DNA of 64,000 nucleotides from Paenibacillus sp. V4I3 (lineage in GTDB: Bacteria; Bacillota; Bacilli; Paenibacillales; NBRC-103111), in assembly GCF_030817215.1 (NCBI RefSeq), contig NZ_JAUSZA010000001.1, positions 4,128,501-4,192,500 on the forward strand, written 5' to 3'. The position numbers and the translations under genes were made by a program. Of the stretch, positions 53,555 through 62,824 are shown one piece after another. Within the stretch, counting starts at the first letter, position 1; the number at the start of each line of letters is the position of its first letter. The notes under the pieces are model-generated. The model had not been told where the DNA came from. It did not search any database and worked only from the letters and a program-made list of their open reading frames with translations.

Positions 53555-54226
53555 ATGACACAGAAGTTAGTAAGGCATATTTTGGATACAATCGGTGAGC
53601 TCTTTCCGGATGCACATTGCGAGTTGCGCCACAGTAATCCGTTTGAGTTAACGATTGCAGTATTATTATCGGCTCAATGCACCGATGAAACCGTGAATAA
53701 GGTGACATTGGATTTATTTCAGAAATATAAGCGTCCTGAAGACTACTTGGCCGTTCCACTTACGGAACTGGAGCAAGACATTCGACGGATAGGATTATTT
53801 CGAAATAAGGCAAGCAATATTCAAAAGTTGTGTCAATTGCTGCTGGACAAGTTTGAAGGCGAAATTCCAGAGAAGCACGAACACTTGGTCGAACTGCCCG
53901 GTGTAGGCCGTAAAACGGCAAATGTCGTCGTATCGAACGCTTTCGGGGTACCTGCTATTGCGGTAGACACCCATGTAGAGCGAGTCTCCAAAAGATTAGG
54001 ATTAGTTGGCTGGGACGATTCGGTACTTGAAGTTGAAAAGAAGCTGATGAAGAAGGTTCCGCGCGAAGAGTGGACACAAACACATCATCGTCTTATATTC
54101 TTCGGTCGGTATCACTGCAAAGCTCAGAACCCGCAATGCACGATATGTCCATTGTTGGACAGTTGCCGTGAGGGTAAGAAACGTATGAAACCAAGTGCAA
54201 CTAGGAAAACTATTACAAACAAATGA
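53555..54226 (+). CDS. nth: endonuclease III (DNA glycosylase/AP lyase) Nth
   Basis: A 223-residue base-excision repair enzyme for oxidised pyrimidines. Helix-hairpin-helix LPGVGRKTANVV with the catalytic Lys, catalytic Asp in VDTHVERVSKRLG, and a C-terminal [4Fe-4S] site C-x6-C-x2-C-x5-C (CKAQNPQCTICPLLDSC). AAGGAAG precedes the ATG. In B. subtilis nth follows dnaD directly; here 26 kb of other genes lie between them. Confidence 0.96.
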   Translation: MTQKLVRHILDTIGELFPDAHCELRHSNPFELTIAVLLSAQCTDETVNKVTLDLFQKYKRPEDYLAVPLTELEQDIRRIGLFRNKASNIQKLCQLLLDKFEGEIPEKHEHLVELPGVGRKTANVVVSNAFGVPAIAVDTHVERVSKRLGLVGWDDSVLEVEKKLMKKVPREEWTQTHHRLIFFGRYHCKAQNPQCTICPLLDSCREGKKRMKPSATRKTITNK

Positions 54227-54252
54227 TATGCAGACAAAGGATGGGATTTGAA

Positions 54253-54528
54253 ATGAAATGCATCGCCGTATACACCAATAGCTTTGAACTGTTCTCTGAT
54301 ATTTATGAGCAAGTAATTAACACGCCCCTAGCCGATAATGAGGAAAAAGTCATTGAAGGTGTAACAGTCAGTGAATCCGGTGAAGTTCCTCAGAATTACA
54401 TAGACAAGATGAAAACGAAATCCGAAGTCGTAGTTATGAAAGTTAAAGACACCGACATTACGATTTTGCAGCATCGCGATGTCTTTGAGATTTTCTTGCC
54501 GGAAAAAGAAAAAGCAGTTATGTCCTAA
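54253..54528 (+). CDS. small protein of unknown function
   Basis: A 91-residue acidic soluble protein (MKCIAVYTNSFELFSDIYEQ at the start, then a predicted alpha/beta pattern). No family recognised. The ATG at 54253 lies nine bases behind AAGGATGGG; the longer frame overlaps nth. It sits 26 bases after nth and is followed by its own terminator, so the two may share a transcript. Real-gene status is supported by the ribosome-binding site, codon use and terminator. Confidence 0.7.
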   Translation: MKCIAVYTNSFELFSDIYEQVINTPLADNEEKVIEGVTVSESGEVPQNYIDKMKTKSEVVVMKVKDTDITILQHRDVFEIFLPEKEKAVMS

Positions 54529-54533
54529 AACCT

Positions 54534-54558
54534 AAATCTCCCTTTGGGAGATTTTTTT
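54534..54558 (+). terminator. intrinsic terminator before dynA
   Basis: Perfect nine-base stem AAATCTCCC / GGGAGATTT with a three-base loop, then a T run. Confidence 0.88.
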
Positions 54559-54606
54559 CTGTTATGTTTGAATAGAAGAACGGATCATAAGGAGCGGAAT
54601 GGACGA

Positions 54607-57600
54607 ATGACGCAAATGGTGGATATAAGCATCTCGGTCATGCCGGATGCGATCAGGAACATGCAGGTTAATCTGCAAACAAAAGGGGATTACGACAATG
54701 CAAGCAAGCTAGGTCAGCTGCTTGATAAATTAGACGCTGGACAGATGAATATAGCGTTCTGCGGTCATTTCTCAGCGGGGAAATCGACGCTGATTAATCA
54801 GCTTTGTGGGCACGCCTTGCTGCCATCCAGCCCGATTCCAACAAGTGCAAATATCGTGAGTATTCGTAATGGATCACCAGGTGCTCATGTTACGCATCGC
54901 GTGAAGGATAGCACAGCAAATAATCTGGGAAAACCGAAAACGATTGCGCTTGAAGAATTAGAAGCGTATTGCGTCAATGGTACCGACATTGAAACGGTAG
55001 AGATTTCCTATCCGATTCCATTTCTGGGCAGTCAAACGGCGCTGCTTGATACTCCTGGAATTGATTCTACGGATGATGCTCATCATCAATCTACGGAATC
55101 GGCTTTACATCTAGCAGATGTAGTTTTCTATGTTATGGATTACAACCATGTCCAATCCGAAGTCAATCTCGCGTTTACGAAGAAGATGAAGGAGTGGGGA
55201 AAGCCGCTCTATTTGGTTGTAAATATGATTGATAAGCACAAAGAATGGGAGCTTCCTTTTACACAGTATAAGGAGGGGACGAAGCAAGCTTTTCTAAGCT
55301 GGGGCATCGAGCCGGATGATTTGCTGTTCGTGACCATGAAGGAGCCGAACCATCCGCATAATGAGTATGCGAAGCTGCAATGGCTCCTAAGTCGTTTAAT
55401 TGAGCGAGGTGATGATCTGCGAAGCTTCAGCATCGATGCATCCGCGCGTTATCTTGCAGCAGAGCACGGCAAGTGGTTGGCTGATCAGCATGAGCCGCAG
55501 AAAGCGGAGCTTATGGAGCAAATCAGCCAGGAAGGTGACGTGCAGGAGATTCAGGCGCAAGCTGCAGCGAAGCAGGAAGAGCTTGCGGCGGTGAAGGGAC
55601 GGCCGGAAGCTTTAACGGCGGCCCTCCGTAAGGAAGTTGGCATGATTATCGAGAATGCCAATATAACACCAGCCTTGACTAGGGATCAGGCTCATGCGTA
55701 TTTGGAGAGCCGTAAGCCCGGGTTCAAGGTAGGCTTTTTCTCTAGAGCTGCGCAAACAGTTTTGGAGACGGAGAAACGCCTGGGAACGTTTCAGGCGGAT
55801 TTGGCTGAGCAGGTAGAAGCGCAGCTGGACTGGCATTTGAGGGATGCTTTGAAAAAGGCCGCTCAGGAGCAAGGGCAGCATGATCCTGCCCTTACAGCGC
55901 AAATCGAAGCGCTGAAGGTTGACGTGACGACACAGTGGCTAGCAGCACAAGTGAATGCTGGCGCAACCTTCGGCGGCGAATATACGCTTAACTTCATGAA
56001 GCAGGTGTCATCTGATATTAAACAGCAGTACCGCAAACAGGCGTTTGCGGTGATTGATCTGATCGCGGCTGCAGTCCGCGAAGGGGGTGCGCAAGCGGCT
56101 GACGCGCTTGCGGAAGAGCTCGAAGCGCTAGGCGTCCGCCTCAGCGCTTGCCGGGAACTGCAGCGCCTCGAGGAAGCCGAGGCGGAGGCAGAGGCCCAGC
56201 TGCTGCGCATGGCCAGCTGGCCCAGACCGTCTGCGCCGGCGCTGCCGGCTGCGCAGCAGTACACGGCCATGGAGGAGACGGCAGCCGCCCCGCTGAGCGG
56301 GGGACTGCACGTGACCTCCATAGGCACGATCCTGCAGGCCGCGGCCACGACTGATGACGCGGCCGCAGGCACTACAGCTGCGTCATCAGTCGTGGCAGCG
56401 TCATCAGCGCCTGCCGCGTTCACCTCGGGTGAACACGGTAGGCGCATGGAGCGCAAGGCCGCCGATTTGCAGGCGGCCTCAAGCCTCATCGAGGGCCTGC
56501 CGTCGATGAGGTCGATCGCGCGCTCCATGCGCGAGAAATCGGAACGTCTGCGGCAGCGGACGTTCACGATCGCGCTGTTCGGCGCCTTCAGCGCCGGCAA
56601 ATCCTCTTTCGCCAATGCGTTGATTGGCGAAAGAGTGCTGCCGGTCTCGCCGAACCCAACGACGGCGGCCATCAATAAGATCATGCCGCCGCAGGAAGGT
56701 TGGCCGCATGGCACAGCCAAGGTCAAGATGAAGAAGACGGACGCGATTCTGCAGGACGTACTCTATTCTTTGGACATACTCGGCGTGCAGGCGACAGACA
56801 TGGCATCGGCCCTCAAACGCATAAGCGCACTTTCTCCATCGGACGTTACGGCCAAAGGGAAGCCGCACTATTCCTTCCTGAAGGCAGTGGAGAAAGGTTG
56901 GGCCCTTGCCCAAGATCATTTAGGCACCGAACTAAAAATCACCAAAGACGAGTTTCCAAGCTATGTTGCAGACGAATCTAAGTCCTGTTTTGTTGAATTT
57001 ATCGAATTATATTATTCCAATCCATTGACGGAACAAGGCATTATATTCGTTGATACACCAGGGGCTGACTCCATTAATGCCCGCCATACTGGAGTAGCTT
57101 TTAACTATATTAAAAATGCGGATGCTATTCTTTTCGTTACTTATTACAATCATGCTTTCTCTCAAGCAGACCGTGAATTTCTTTTGCAGCTCGGTCGTGT
57201 GAAGGATAGCTTTGAGATGGATAAAATGTTCTTTATCGTCAATGCAGCTGATCTTGCCGCTAGCTCGGAAGAATTAAATGGTGTAATTAAACATGTGGAA
57301 ACGAATTTGCTGCAGCACGGCATCCGAAATCCGCGTATTTATCCAATTTCCAGTTATTTGGCTGCAGAGGGCAAAATAACAGGGAACGAAGATCTGGTTA
57401 CCCAATCTGGCATTCAGCCATTTGAGCAAGAATTTGTGAAGTTTACGTTCAATGAGCTTAGCGATGTCGCAATCCATTCAGCTAATTTGGAGCTGAATCG
57501 AGCGATTGCTACCATGCAGCAATGGCTGGAGCGTGCGCAGTCTGGGGAGGAAGAACGGAAGATTCAGTTGACCAAGCTCGGACAAGCGGAGCATGCTGGA

Positions 57601-58311
57601 ACAGAGCTTCTGGAAAATACCCTTTATGACGCGGAGCTCAAAGAATTAAAGAAAGAAATTCAGGAGCTTTTATACTACGTCAAGCAGCGCACGATGTACC
57701 GCTTCGGTGAATTATACAATTATGCCTTTAATCCTTCGACCTTCAGGGATGATGCCAGAGATCCGAAGCAAGCAATGCAATCTGCGTGGGGTGAGCTGCT
57801 GCGAATGATCGGTTACGATTTATCCCAGGAGGTGTTGGCCACAACGCTCCGGGTCGAAAATCGCATGAATGTGATTAGCAGCAGCCGTGTAAAGCGGTGG
57901 GAAGAGCAGCTTGGTGAGTTGATGGAAGGATTCGAAAGTGGAACGTATGAATCAAGTAAGTTCGTAACACCTGAAATTACGTCTAAACTAGAAGTTCCAG
58001 ATGTAAGTTTGAAGCTGCTCCATAGTCATTTCAAAAATGCGAAGCAATTTTTCGAAGGTGATGGCAAAAGCAAGCTTAGAGCAGATCTGGAAAATCGGAT
58101 GAACACGCCAGTGGCAGAATTTATCGAGCAGCAAACAATGGAGCTTGAACAAGCTTATGCGAATCAGTTGGAAAACTGGCTTGCAACTCAGAAAAATCTG
58201 ATGCTGCAACAACTGAATGAACATGCTGAAGGGCTTCGCGATGCTCTCGAAATGAAGATTGATTTGAACGAACTTATATCCAAACAGCATCAATTAAAGG
58301 CTTTTGTTTAA
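54607..58311 (+). CDS. dynA: two-module dynamin family GTPase, DynA type
   Basis: A 1234-residue protein in which two dynamin modules are fused head to tail, as in B. subtilis DynA (YpbR), which remodels and protects membranes. Module 1: P-loop GHFSAGKST (53-61), switch LLDTPGIDSTDD, NMIDKH; module 2: P-loop GAFSAGKSS (from about 659), FVDTPGADS and NAADLA. Helical stalk regions follow each. Both GTPase sites appear intact. Start ATG 54607, 12 bases after AAGGAG; the longer frame runs into the terminator. The stretch joining the modules (about 56050-56760) is very GC-rich and Ala-rich, unlike the ends. Confidence 0.92.
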   Translation: MTQMVDISISVMPDAIRNMQVNLQTKGDYDNASKLGQLLDKLDAGQMNIAFCGHFSAGKSTLINQLCGHALLPSSPIPTSANIVSIRNGSPGAHVTHRVKDSTANNLGKPKTIALEELEAYCVNGTDIETVEISYPIPFLGSQTALLDTPGIDSTDDAHHQSTESALHLADVVFYVMDYNHVQSEVNLAFTKKMKEWGKPLYLVVNMIDKHKEWELPFTQYKEGTKQAFLSWGIEPDDLLFVTMKEPNHPHNEYAKLQWLLSRLIERGDDLRSFSIDASARYLAAEHGKWLADQHEPQKAELMEQISQEGDVQEIQAQAAAKQEELAAVKGRPEALTAALRKEVGMIIENANITPALTRDQAHAYLESRKPGFKVGFFSRAAQTVLETEKRLGTFQADLAEQVEAQLDWHLRDALKKAAQEQGQHDPALTAQIEALKVDVTTQWLAAQVNAGATFGGEYTLNFMKQVSSDIKQQYRKQAFAVIDLIAAAVREGGAQAADALAEELEALGVRLSACRELQRLEEAEAEAEAQLLRMASWPRPSAPALPAAQQYTAMEETAAAPLSGGLHVTSIGTILQAAATTDDAAAGTTAASSVVAASSAPAAFTSGEHGRRMERKAADLQAASSLIEGLPSMRSIARSMREKSERLRQRTFTIALFGAFSAGKSSFANALIGERVLPVSPNPTTAAINKIMPPQEGWPHGTAKVKMKKTDAILQDVLYSLDILGVQATDMASALKRISALSPSDVTAKGKPHYSFLKAVEKGWALAQDHLGTELKITKDEFPSYVADESKSCFVEFIELYYSNPLTEQGIIFVDTPGADSINARHTGVAFNYIKNADAILFVTYYNHAFSQADREFLLQLGRVKDSFEMDKMFFIVNAADLAASSEELNGVIKHVETNLLQHGIRNPRIYPISSYLAAEGKITGNEDLVTQSGIQPFEQEFVKFTFNELSDVAIHSANLELNRAIATMQQWLERAQSGEEERKIQLTKLGQAEHAGTELLENTLYDAELKELKKEIQELLYYVKQRTMYRFGELYNYAFNPSTFRDDARDPKQAMQSAWGELLRMIGYDLSQEVLATTLRVENRMNVISSSRVKRWEEQLGELMEGFESGTYESSKFVTPEITSKLEVPDVSLKLLHSHFKNAKQFFEGDGKSKLRADLENRMNTPVAEFIEQQTMELEQAYANQLENWLATQKNLMLQQLNEHAEGLRDALEMKIDLNELISKQHQLKAFV

Positions 58312-58320
58312 TGGTTAAAC

Positions 58321-58364
58321 AAAAGGGTTGGTCGGGTTCTATTGAACTTGGCCAACCCTTTATT
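58321..58364 (+). terminator. terminator after dynA
   Basis: AAAGGGTTGG and CCAACCCTTT form a perfect ten-base stem; the T run is short (TTTATTG). Confidence 0.65.
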
Positions 58365-58374
58365 GCGTATTGTC

Positions 58375-58390
58375 ATGTAAGGGCTTACAT
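58375..58390. promoter_or_regulatory. palindrome upstream of the ABC exporter genes
   Basis: ATGTAAG-GG-CTTACAT, seven-base perfect arms. It lies in the 270-base gap before the exporter genes, a likely operator position. A wider inverted repeat AAGCGTTT (58461-58468) / AAACGCTT (58530-58537) lies downstream. Confidence 0.35.
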
Positions 58391-58581
58391 CGATGGTTAT
58401 CTGGATGATTTTAAAGAATAGGGTGGATTCCTGCAAGTTTTTGTGAAGTTATGGGCATTTAAGCGTTTAAATCCTCGTATCCTCTGATTGCTCGCTAATA
58501 GGGATGGTGATAAGATTCATTAGGTAATAAAACGCTTTCTAAGCTTTTCCAATTTATCCTTCTTGAGGAGGGGGCCCCAAA

Positions 58582-60411
58582 GTGGAAGTGTTCAGGCAAC
58601 TGAAGCCGTATTTTTGGCCAGAGAAAAAATTATTTTTTGGAGCAATTGCATGTTTAGCGGTGGCAACCGCGCTCGGTCTCGTTTATCCGAATTTATTACG
58701 GTATTTAATCGACGACGTAATCACGCAGAAACAATTTGAACTCGTTCCCAGATTAGCACTTGTTGTCGTAGTGGTCGTTTCAATGAAGGGGATGTTTCAA
58801 TTTCTTCATGGCTTATGCGGAGGTCGTCTAGGTAACCGCGTCGCGTATCATTTGCGTAATGCGCTGTACAACAAGCTTCAGTACTTATCCTTTCAATACT
58901 ATGATCAGGCAAGAACAGGGGACTTAATGTCTAGATTGACTGCTGATTTGGAGGCCATTCGACAGTTTATCGGCTTCGGCTTTGCTCAGCTCCTAAATGT
59001 GATGTTGATGCTGGTTTTCGGCATGGGGATGATGTTCTCGATTAACTGGAAGCTGGCTTTACTTACGATGATAACGATGCCTTTTCTGGCATTTACCGCA
59101 ATTCGTTTTGAAGGTAAAATTCATCCAGCTTTTCGGATGGTACGTCAATCTCTCAGTACGATGACTACTGCGGTACAAGAAAATATCACTGGGGTTCGAA
59201 CGGTGAAGTCGTTTGCACGAGAACCTCATGAAGTAACGAAGTTTTCAGCACGCAATGAGGATTATAAGGCCATGAATATCGAAACCTCAGGGATCTGGGC
59301 GAAGTATTTTCCGATCATGGAGATTTTGGCGAATTTAAGTGTCGTTACTTTGCTCGGAGTTGGCGGATACATGGTGATCGAGAATACCATAACACTAGGT
59401 GAACTCGTTGCTTGCTTCAGTCTCATCTGGTACATTATTGGACCGATGTGGGGTCTGGGCTTTCATATCAATAACTTTACACAAACCAAAGCTTCTGGCG
59501 AGAAAATTTTGGAAGTTTTGAATCATTACATGCATGTGAAAGATCAACAAGATGCGATTGCTTTGAAGAGTGAACATGTACAAGGTCATGTGCGTTTTGA
59601 TCATGTCACTTTTTCTTATCCGGAAAAACAGCCTGCACTTTATGATTTCTCAGTTGATGCTCCTCCTGGTTCTGTTATAGGTCTCCTAGGCAGCACAGGC
59701 TCGGGTAAAACAACAGTCATTTCCTTGCTAATGAGGGCCTATAACGTTAAAGAAGGCAAGGTTATGTTAGATGGTCAAGATATTCGCTCATTACAAGTAG
59801 AGAGCTATCGCAATCAGATTGCTACTGTTTTCCAAGAAACATTCTTGTTTTCATCTACCATCCGCAACAATATCTCTTATGGACGTAAAGATGTGACGAT
59901 GGATGACATTATTCGAGCAGCTAAGTTGTCCAAAGCGCATGATTTCATTATGGAGCTTCCGGAAGGGTATGACACGGTTGTTGGCGAGCGCGGACTAGGC
60001 TTGTCTGGCGGTCAAAAGCAGCGGATTGCCATCGCTCGGGCGCTTATCAAGGATCCTAAAATTCTCGTTCTAGACGACGCGACAAGCGCGGTTGATATGG
60101 AAACGGAACATGAGATTCAAGCAGGCTTCGGCGAGGTTATGAAAGGGCGTACAACATTCATCATTGCTCACCGGATTTCTTCCTTGAAGCATGCCGATGA
60201 AATTATTGTTCTGGATAAAGGTCGGATTGTGCAAAGAGGCACACATCAGGACCTGCTGCAGCAGGAAGGTCTTTACCGTCAAACCTATCATATTCAGTAT
60301 GCGGATGGGCCTCAGAAATCGGCTGCAAGCAGCCAGGCTGCGGCAACAAAGGATCCGGATTTGGATACGATAAACCATTCTCCATCGCAAGAAAGAAGGT
60401 TAGCACATTGA
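58582..60411 (+). CDS. ABC exporter half-transporter with degenerate Walker B (heterodimer subunit 1)
   Basis: A 609-residue type IV ABC half-transporter: six membrane helices over about 1-315, then the nucleotide-binding domain. Walker A GSTGSGKTT, Q-loop, signature LSGGQ (474-478) and H-loop (IIAHR) are normal, but Walker B reads ILVLDDATSAVD, with Asp499 where the catalytic Glu should be. This is the pattern of the degenerate partner in heterodimeric exporters such as BmrC/BmrD or TM287/288. GGAGGGGGC precedes the start. It overlaps the next gene by four bases. Multidrug export is the likely role; the cargo is unknown. Confidence 0.92.
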   Translation: MEVFRQLKPYFWPEKKLFFGAIACLAVATALGLVYPNLLRYLIDDVITQKQFELVPRLALVVVVVVSMKGMFQFLHGLCGGRLGNRVAYHLRNALYNKLQYLSFQYYDQARTGDLMSRLTADLEAIRQFIGFGFAQLLNVMLMLVFGMGMMFSINWKLALLTMITMPFLAFTAIRFEGKIHPAFRMVRQSLSTMTTAVQENITGVRTVKSFAREPHEVTKFSARNEDYKAMNIETSGIWAKYFPIMEILANLSVVTLLGVGGYMVIENTITLGELVACFSLIWYIIGPMWGLGFHINNFTQTKASGEKILEVLNHYMHVKDQQDAIALKSEHVQGHVRFDHVTFSYPEKQPALYDFSVDAPPGSVIGLLGSTGSGKTTVISLLMRAYNVKEGKVMLDGQDIRSLQVESYRNQIATVFQETFLFSSTIRNNISYGRKDVTMDDIIRAAKLSKAHDFIMELPEGYDTVVGERGLGLSGGQKQRIAIARALIKDPKILVLDDATSAVDMETEHEIQAGFGEVMKGRTTFIIAHRISSLKHADEIIVLDKGRIVQRGTHQDLLQQEGLYRQTYHIQYADGPQKSAASSQAAATKDPDLDTINHSPSQERRLAH

Positions 60412-62255
60412 GTACTAATTCGGCGCAAACCGAGGCATCTGCCAAAAGAGAAGATTCCCAAGCGGGGCAACGATTCGTATATCAAGATGATGAACTGATT
60501 GAAAAGCCTTTTGATTGGGGTCAGTTAAAACGTTTATTTAGTTATATGAAGCCTTATAAGAAACAGATGCTGCCTATTATCATCATTATGATGTTGGTAG
60601 GAGCAATCACCAAGCTGACCATTCCGCTGCTCATTCGTGAAGCCATTGATAATTCCATCATTCCGAAGGATAAGAATCTACTTTTCCTAATTGTTGGGAT
60701 CATGTTTGCCGTATATGTCATTCAATGGCTAGCCAATACATTCCGTATTAAATATACGAATATGATTGGTCAGCGCGTCATCTACGATCTCCGTCATGAT
60801 TTATTCAGTCATATTCAGAAGCTGTCGTTTCGTTTCTTCGATACACGCCCGGCAGGCTCGGTGCTCGTTCGAGTAACGAACTACGTGAATTCTTTGCAAG
60901 ATTTGTTCACGAACGGTGTTGTTAACTTATTAATTGATGTTGTACAGCTCTGCGGCATTATTATTATTTTGTTGACGTTTAATTTCAAATTAGGCGCAGC
61001 GATCATCGTGACGGTTCCAATTATGTTCCTCATATCGACTCAGCTTCGGAAAAAGATTCGTCGTGCTTGGCAGGACGTGACGATGAAGCAATCCCGTCTG
61101 AATGCGCATTTAAATGAATGTATACAAGGCATCAAGGTTACACAGGCCTATACACAAGAAAAAGAAAATATTCAATTCTTCACGAAAATGAATATGGTCA
61201 ATCGTTTGTCTTGGAACCGTGCTTCGATGCTCAATCAATCGTTTGGTCCTCTCATTGAAATTACGGGAGCTGTTGGCTATTGCATTCTGTTCTGGCTAGG
61301 CGCTCATTTAATTCAAACGGAAGAAATATCGGTCGGTTTGTTGGTTGCTTTCGCTACTTACATAGGCTATTTCTGGGAACCAATTACGCGGTTAGGACAA
61401 ATGTATTCGCAACTGCTCATTGCTATGGCTTCAGCGGAGCGGATCTTCGAGTTTATTGATGAGGAACCTACTGTGGCTGAAATCGAGGGTGCTAAAGATC
61501 TATCAAGTATCCAAGGGAATGTGAAGTTTGAGAATCTTGTGTTTGAATATGAGCCTGGGAGACCAGCACTCAACGGCATTAATCTGGATGTACAGGCTGG
61601 TCAATCCATCGCGCTGGTTGGTCATACAGGATCGGGTAAAAGTACGATTATGAATTTATTATGCCGTTTCTATGACCCAAATGAAGGCAAAATACTTATC
61701 GATGGCCAAGATATTCGTCATGTAACTATCCAAAGCTTACGGTCTCAGATCGGCGTCGTGCTTCAAGATACGTTTATTTTCTCTGGCACGATTCGGGAGA
61801 ATATCCGCTTCGGTCGACTAGATGCTACGAATGAAGAGATTGAGCTTGTAGCTAAGGCTGTTCATGCACACGATTTTATCATGAGTTTGCCAGGTGGCTA
61901 TGATACAGAGGTTCAAGAGCGCGGTAACGTACTCTCGATGGGTCAGCGTCAGTTGATTTCCTTCGCTCGCGCACTGCTTGCGAATCCTCGTGTTCTCATC
62001 CTGGATGAAGCAACAGCTAGTATTGATACGGATACTGAGCTCAAAATTCAGGAAGCTCTCAAAACGCTGCTTGCTGGTCGAACCTCTTTTATCGTCGCGC
62101 ACAGACTTTCTACGATTCGGAATGCTGATAAAATCGTAGTGCTCGATCATGGGCGTATGATGGAGATCGGTAATCATGAGGAACTCATGAAAGAACAAAA
62201 GATTTACTTTGGACTTATTCAAGCCCAATACAAATTTTTGCAGGATGCGGTTTAA
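60408..62255 (+). CDS. ABC exporter half-transporter with canonical catalytic Glu (heterodimer subunit 2)
   Basis: A 615-residue half-transporter with a longer cytosolic N-terminus (about 45 residues), six helices and an ABC domain. Walker A GHTGSGKST and Walker B LILDEATASID with Glu534 are intact, while the signature is LSMGQ (509-513) in place of LSGGQ. The complementary defects of the two subunits give one good and one degenerate ATP site. It begins with TTG at 60408, overlapping the stop of subunit 1, behind GAAAGAAGG. The B. subtilis pair YheI/YheH (BmrC/BmrD) has the same order. Confidence 0.92.
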   Translation: MSTNSAQTEASAKREDSQAGQRFVYQDDELIEKPFDWGQLKRLFSYMKPYKKQMLPIIIIMMLVGAITKLTIPLLIREAIDNSIIPKDKNLLFLIVGIMFAVYVIQWLANTFRIKYTNMIGQRVIYDLRHDLFSHIQKLSFRFFDTRPAGSVLVRVTNYVNSLQDLFTNGVVNLLIDVVQLCGIIIILLTFNFKLGAAIIVTVPIMFLISTQLRKKIRRAWQDVTMKQSRLNAHLNECIQGIKVTQAYTQEKENIQFFTKMNMVNRLSWNRASMLNQSFGPLIEITGAVGYCILFWLGAHLIQTEEISVGLLVAFATYIGYFWEPITRLGQMYSQLLIAMASAERIFEFIDEEPTVAEIEGAKDLSSIQGNVKFENLVFEYEPGRPALNGINLDVQAGQSIALVGHTGSGKSTIMNLLCRFYDPNEGKILIDGQDIRHVTIQSLRSQIGVVLQDTFIFSGTIRENIRFGRLDATNEEIELVAKAVHAHDFIMSLPGGYDTEVQERGNVLSMGQRQLISFARALLANPRVLILDEATASIDTDTELKIQEALKTLLAGRTSFIVAHRLSTIRNADKIVVLDHGRMMEIGNHEELMKEQKIYFGLIQAQYKFLQDAV

Positions 62256-62264
62256 CGTTCCGAG

Positions 62265-62308
62265 AAAAAGCTGTTTAACTGCTGCGGCGGTTAAACGGCT
62301 TTTTTCGG
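62265..62308 (+). terminator. intrinsic terminator after the exporter genes
   Basis: AAAAAGC(T)GTTTAAC with GTTAAACGGCTTTTT, a long stem of 14 or more base pairs, followed by six T. Confidence 0.88.
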
Positions 62309-62824
62309 TGAATACAGCAAGTTTGTGCACGGAAGTGAATGTCTGGTGTTGATGAAAAAGGCTACTCAGCTTACGCATACCAGCCTCATCATGGTTTTGG
62401 TATACAATAGGCTCGGTTTTCGAGCTTATCTCGGTAAACAGCGGGTGAAAGCTCAGTTTCCGAGCCTATGCGCCAATGCATCATTCCTGACTCAACTGAA
62501 AGCTCGGATAACATCTTCTCAGCCTACCTTTACCAGTCTAGCCATGGTTTTAGCATACTTTTAGCAGTTTCAGCACCCAATACGGTATCGAACTGCCAAG
62601 AGCATCCCAAATGGACGTCTCAGACAGCACTGGCTCTGCCTGATCCGCATTTTTGTTATAATACAGCCAGCTTTTTTGAAACCAGTATACATTTTCAAAA
62701 TAAATGAAAGTGCTAACCCAAAGATCTCTTTTGGGTCCGTTCCGTATTGTAATGTTTGCAAATTTATTCAAGAAGCTATACTCTTAGAGTGAATTATGCC
62801 ATTTATTCGCAGGAGGGGACTTCC
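62309..62824. other. non-coding stretch with decayed repeats
   Basis: About 515 bases without a credible gene. A 41-base imperfect direct repeat (31 of 41 identical) occurs at 62365-62405 and 62518-62558, both with CTCAGC at the start and CATGGTTTT near the end. Between them TAGGCTCGG (62408-62416) and CCGAGCCTA (62460-62468) form an inverted repeat. Short open frames on both strands have no ribosome-binding sites. AGGAGGGG near the end belongs to the next gene. Confidence 0.55.

Noticed and set aside
55863-56726. 287-codon minus-strand open frame
   Set aside because: It is antisense to dynA in the GC-rich block, where stop codons are rare by composition; Ser/Ala-rich with no domain.
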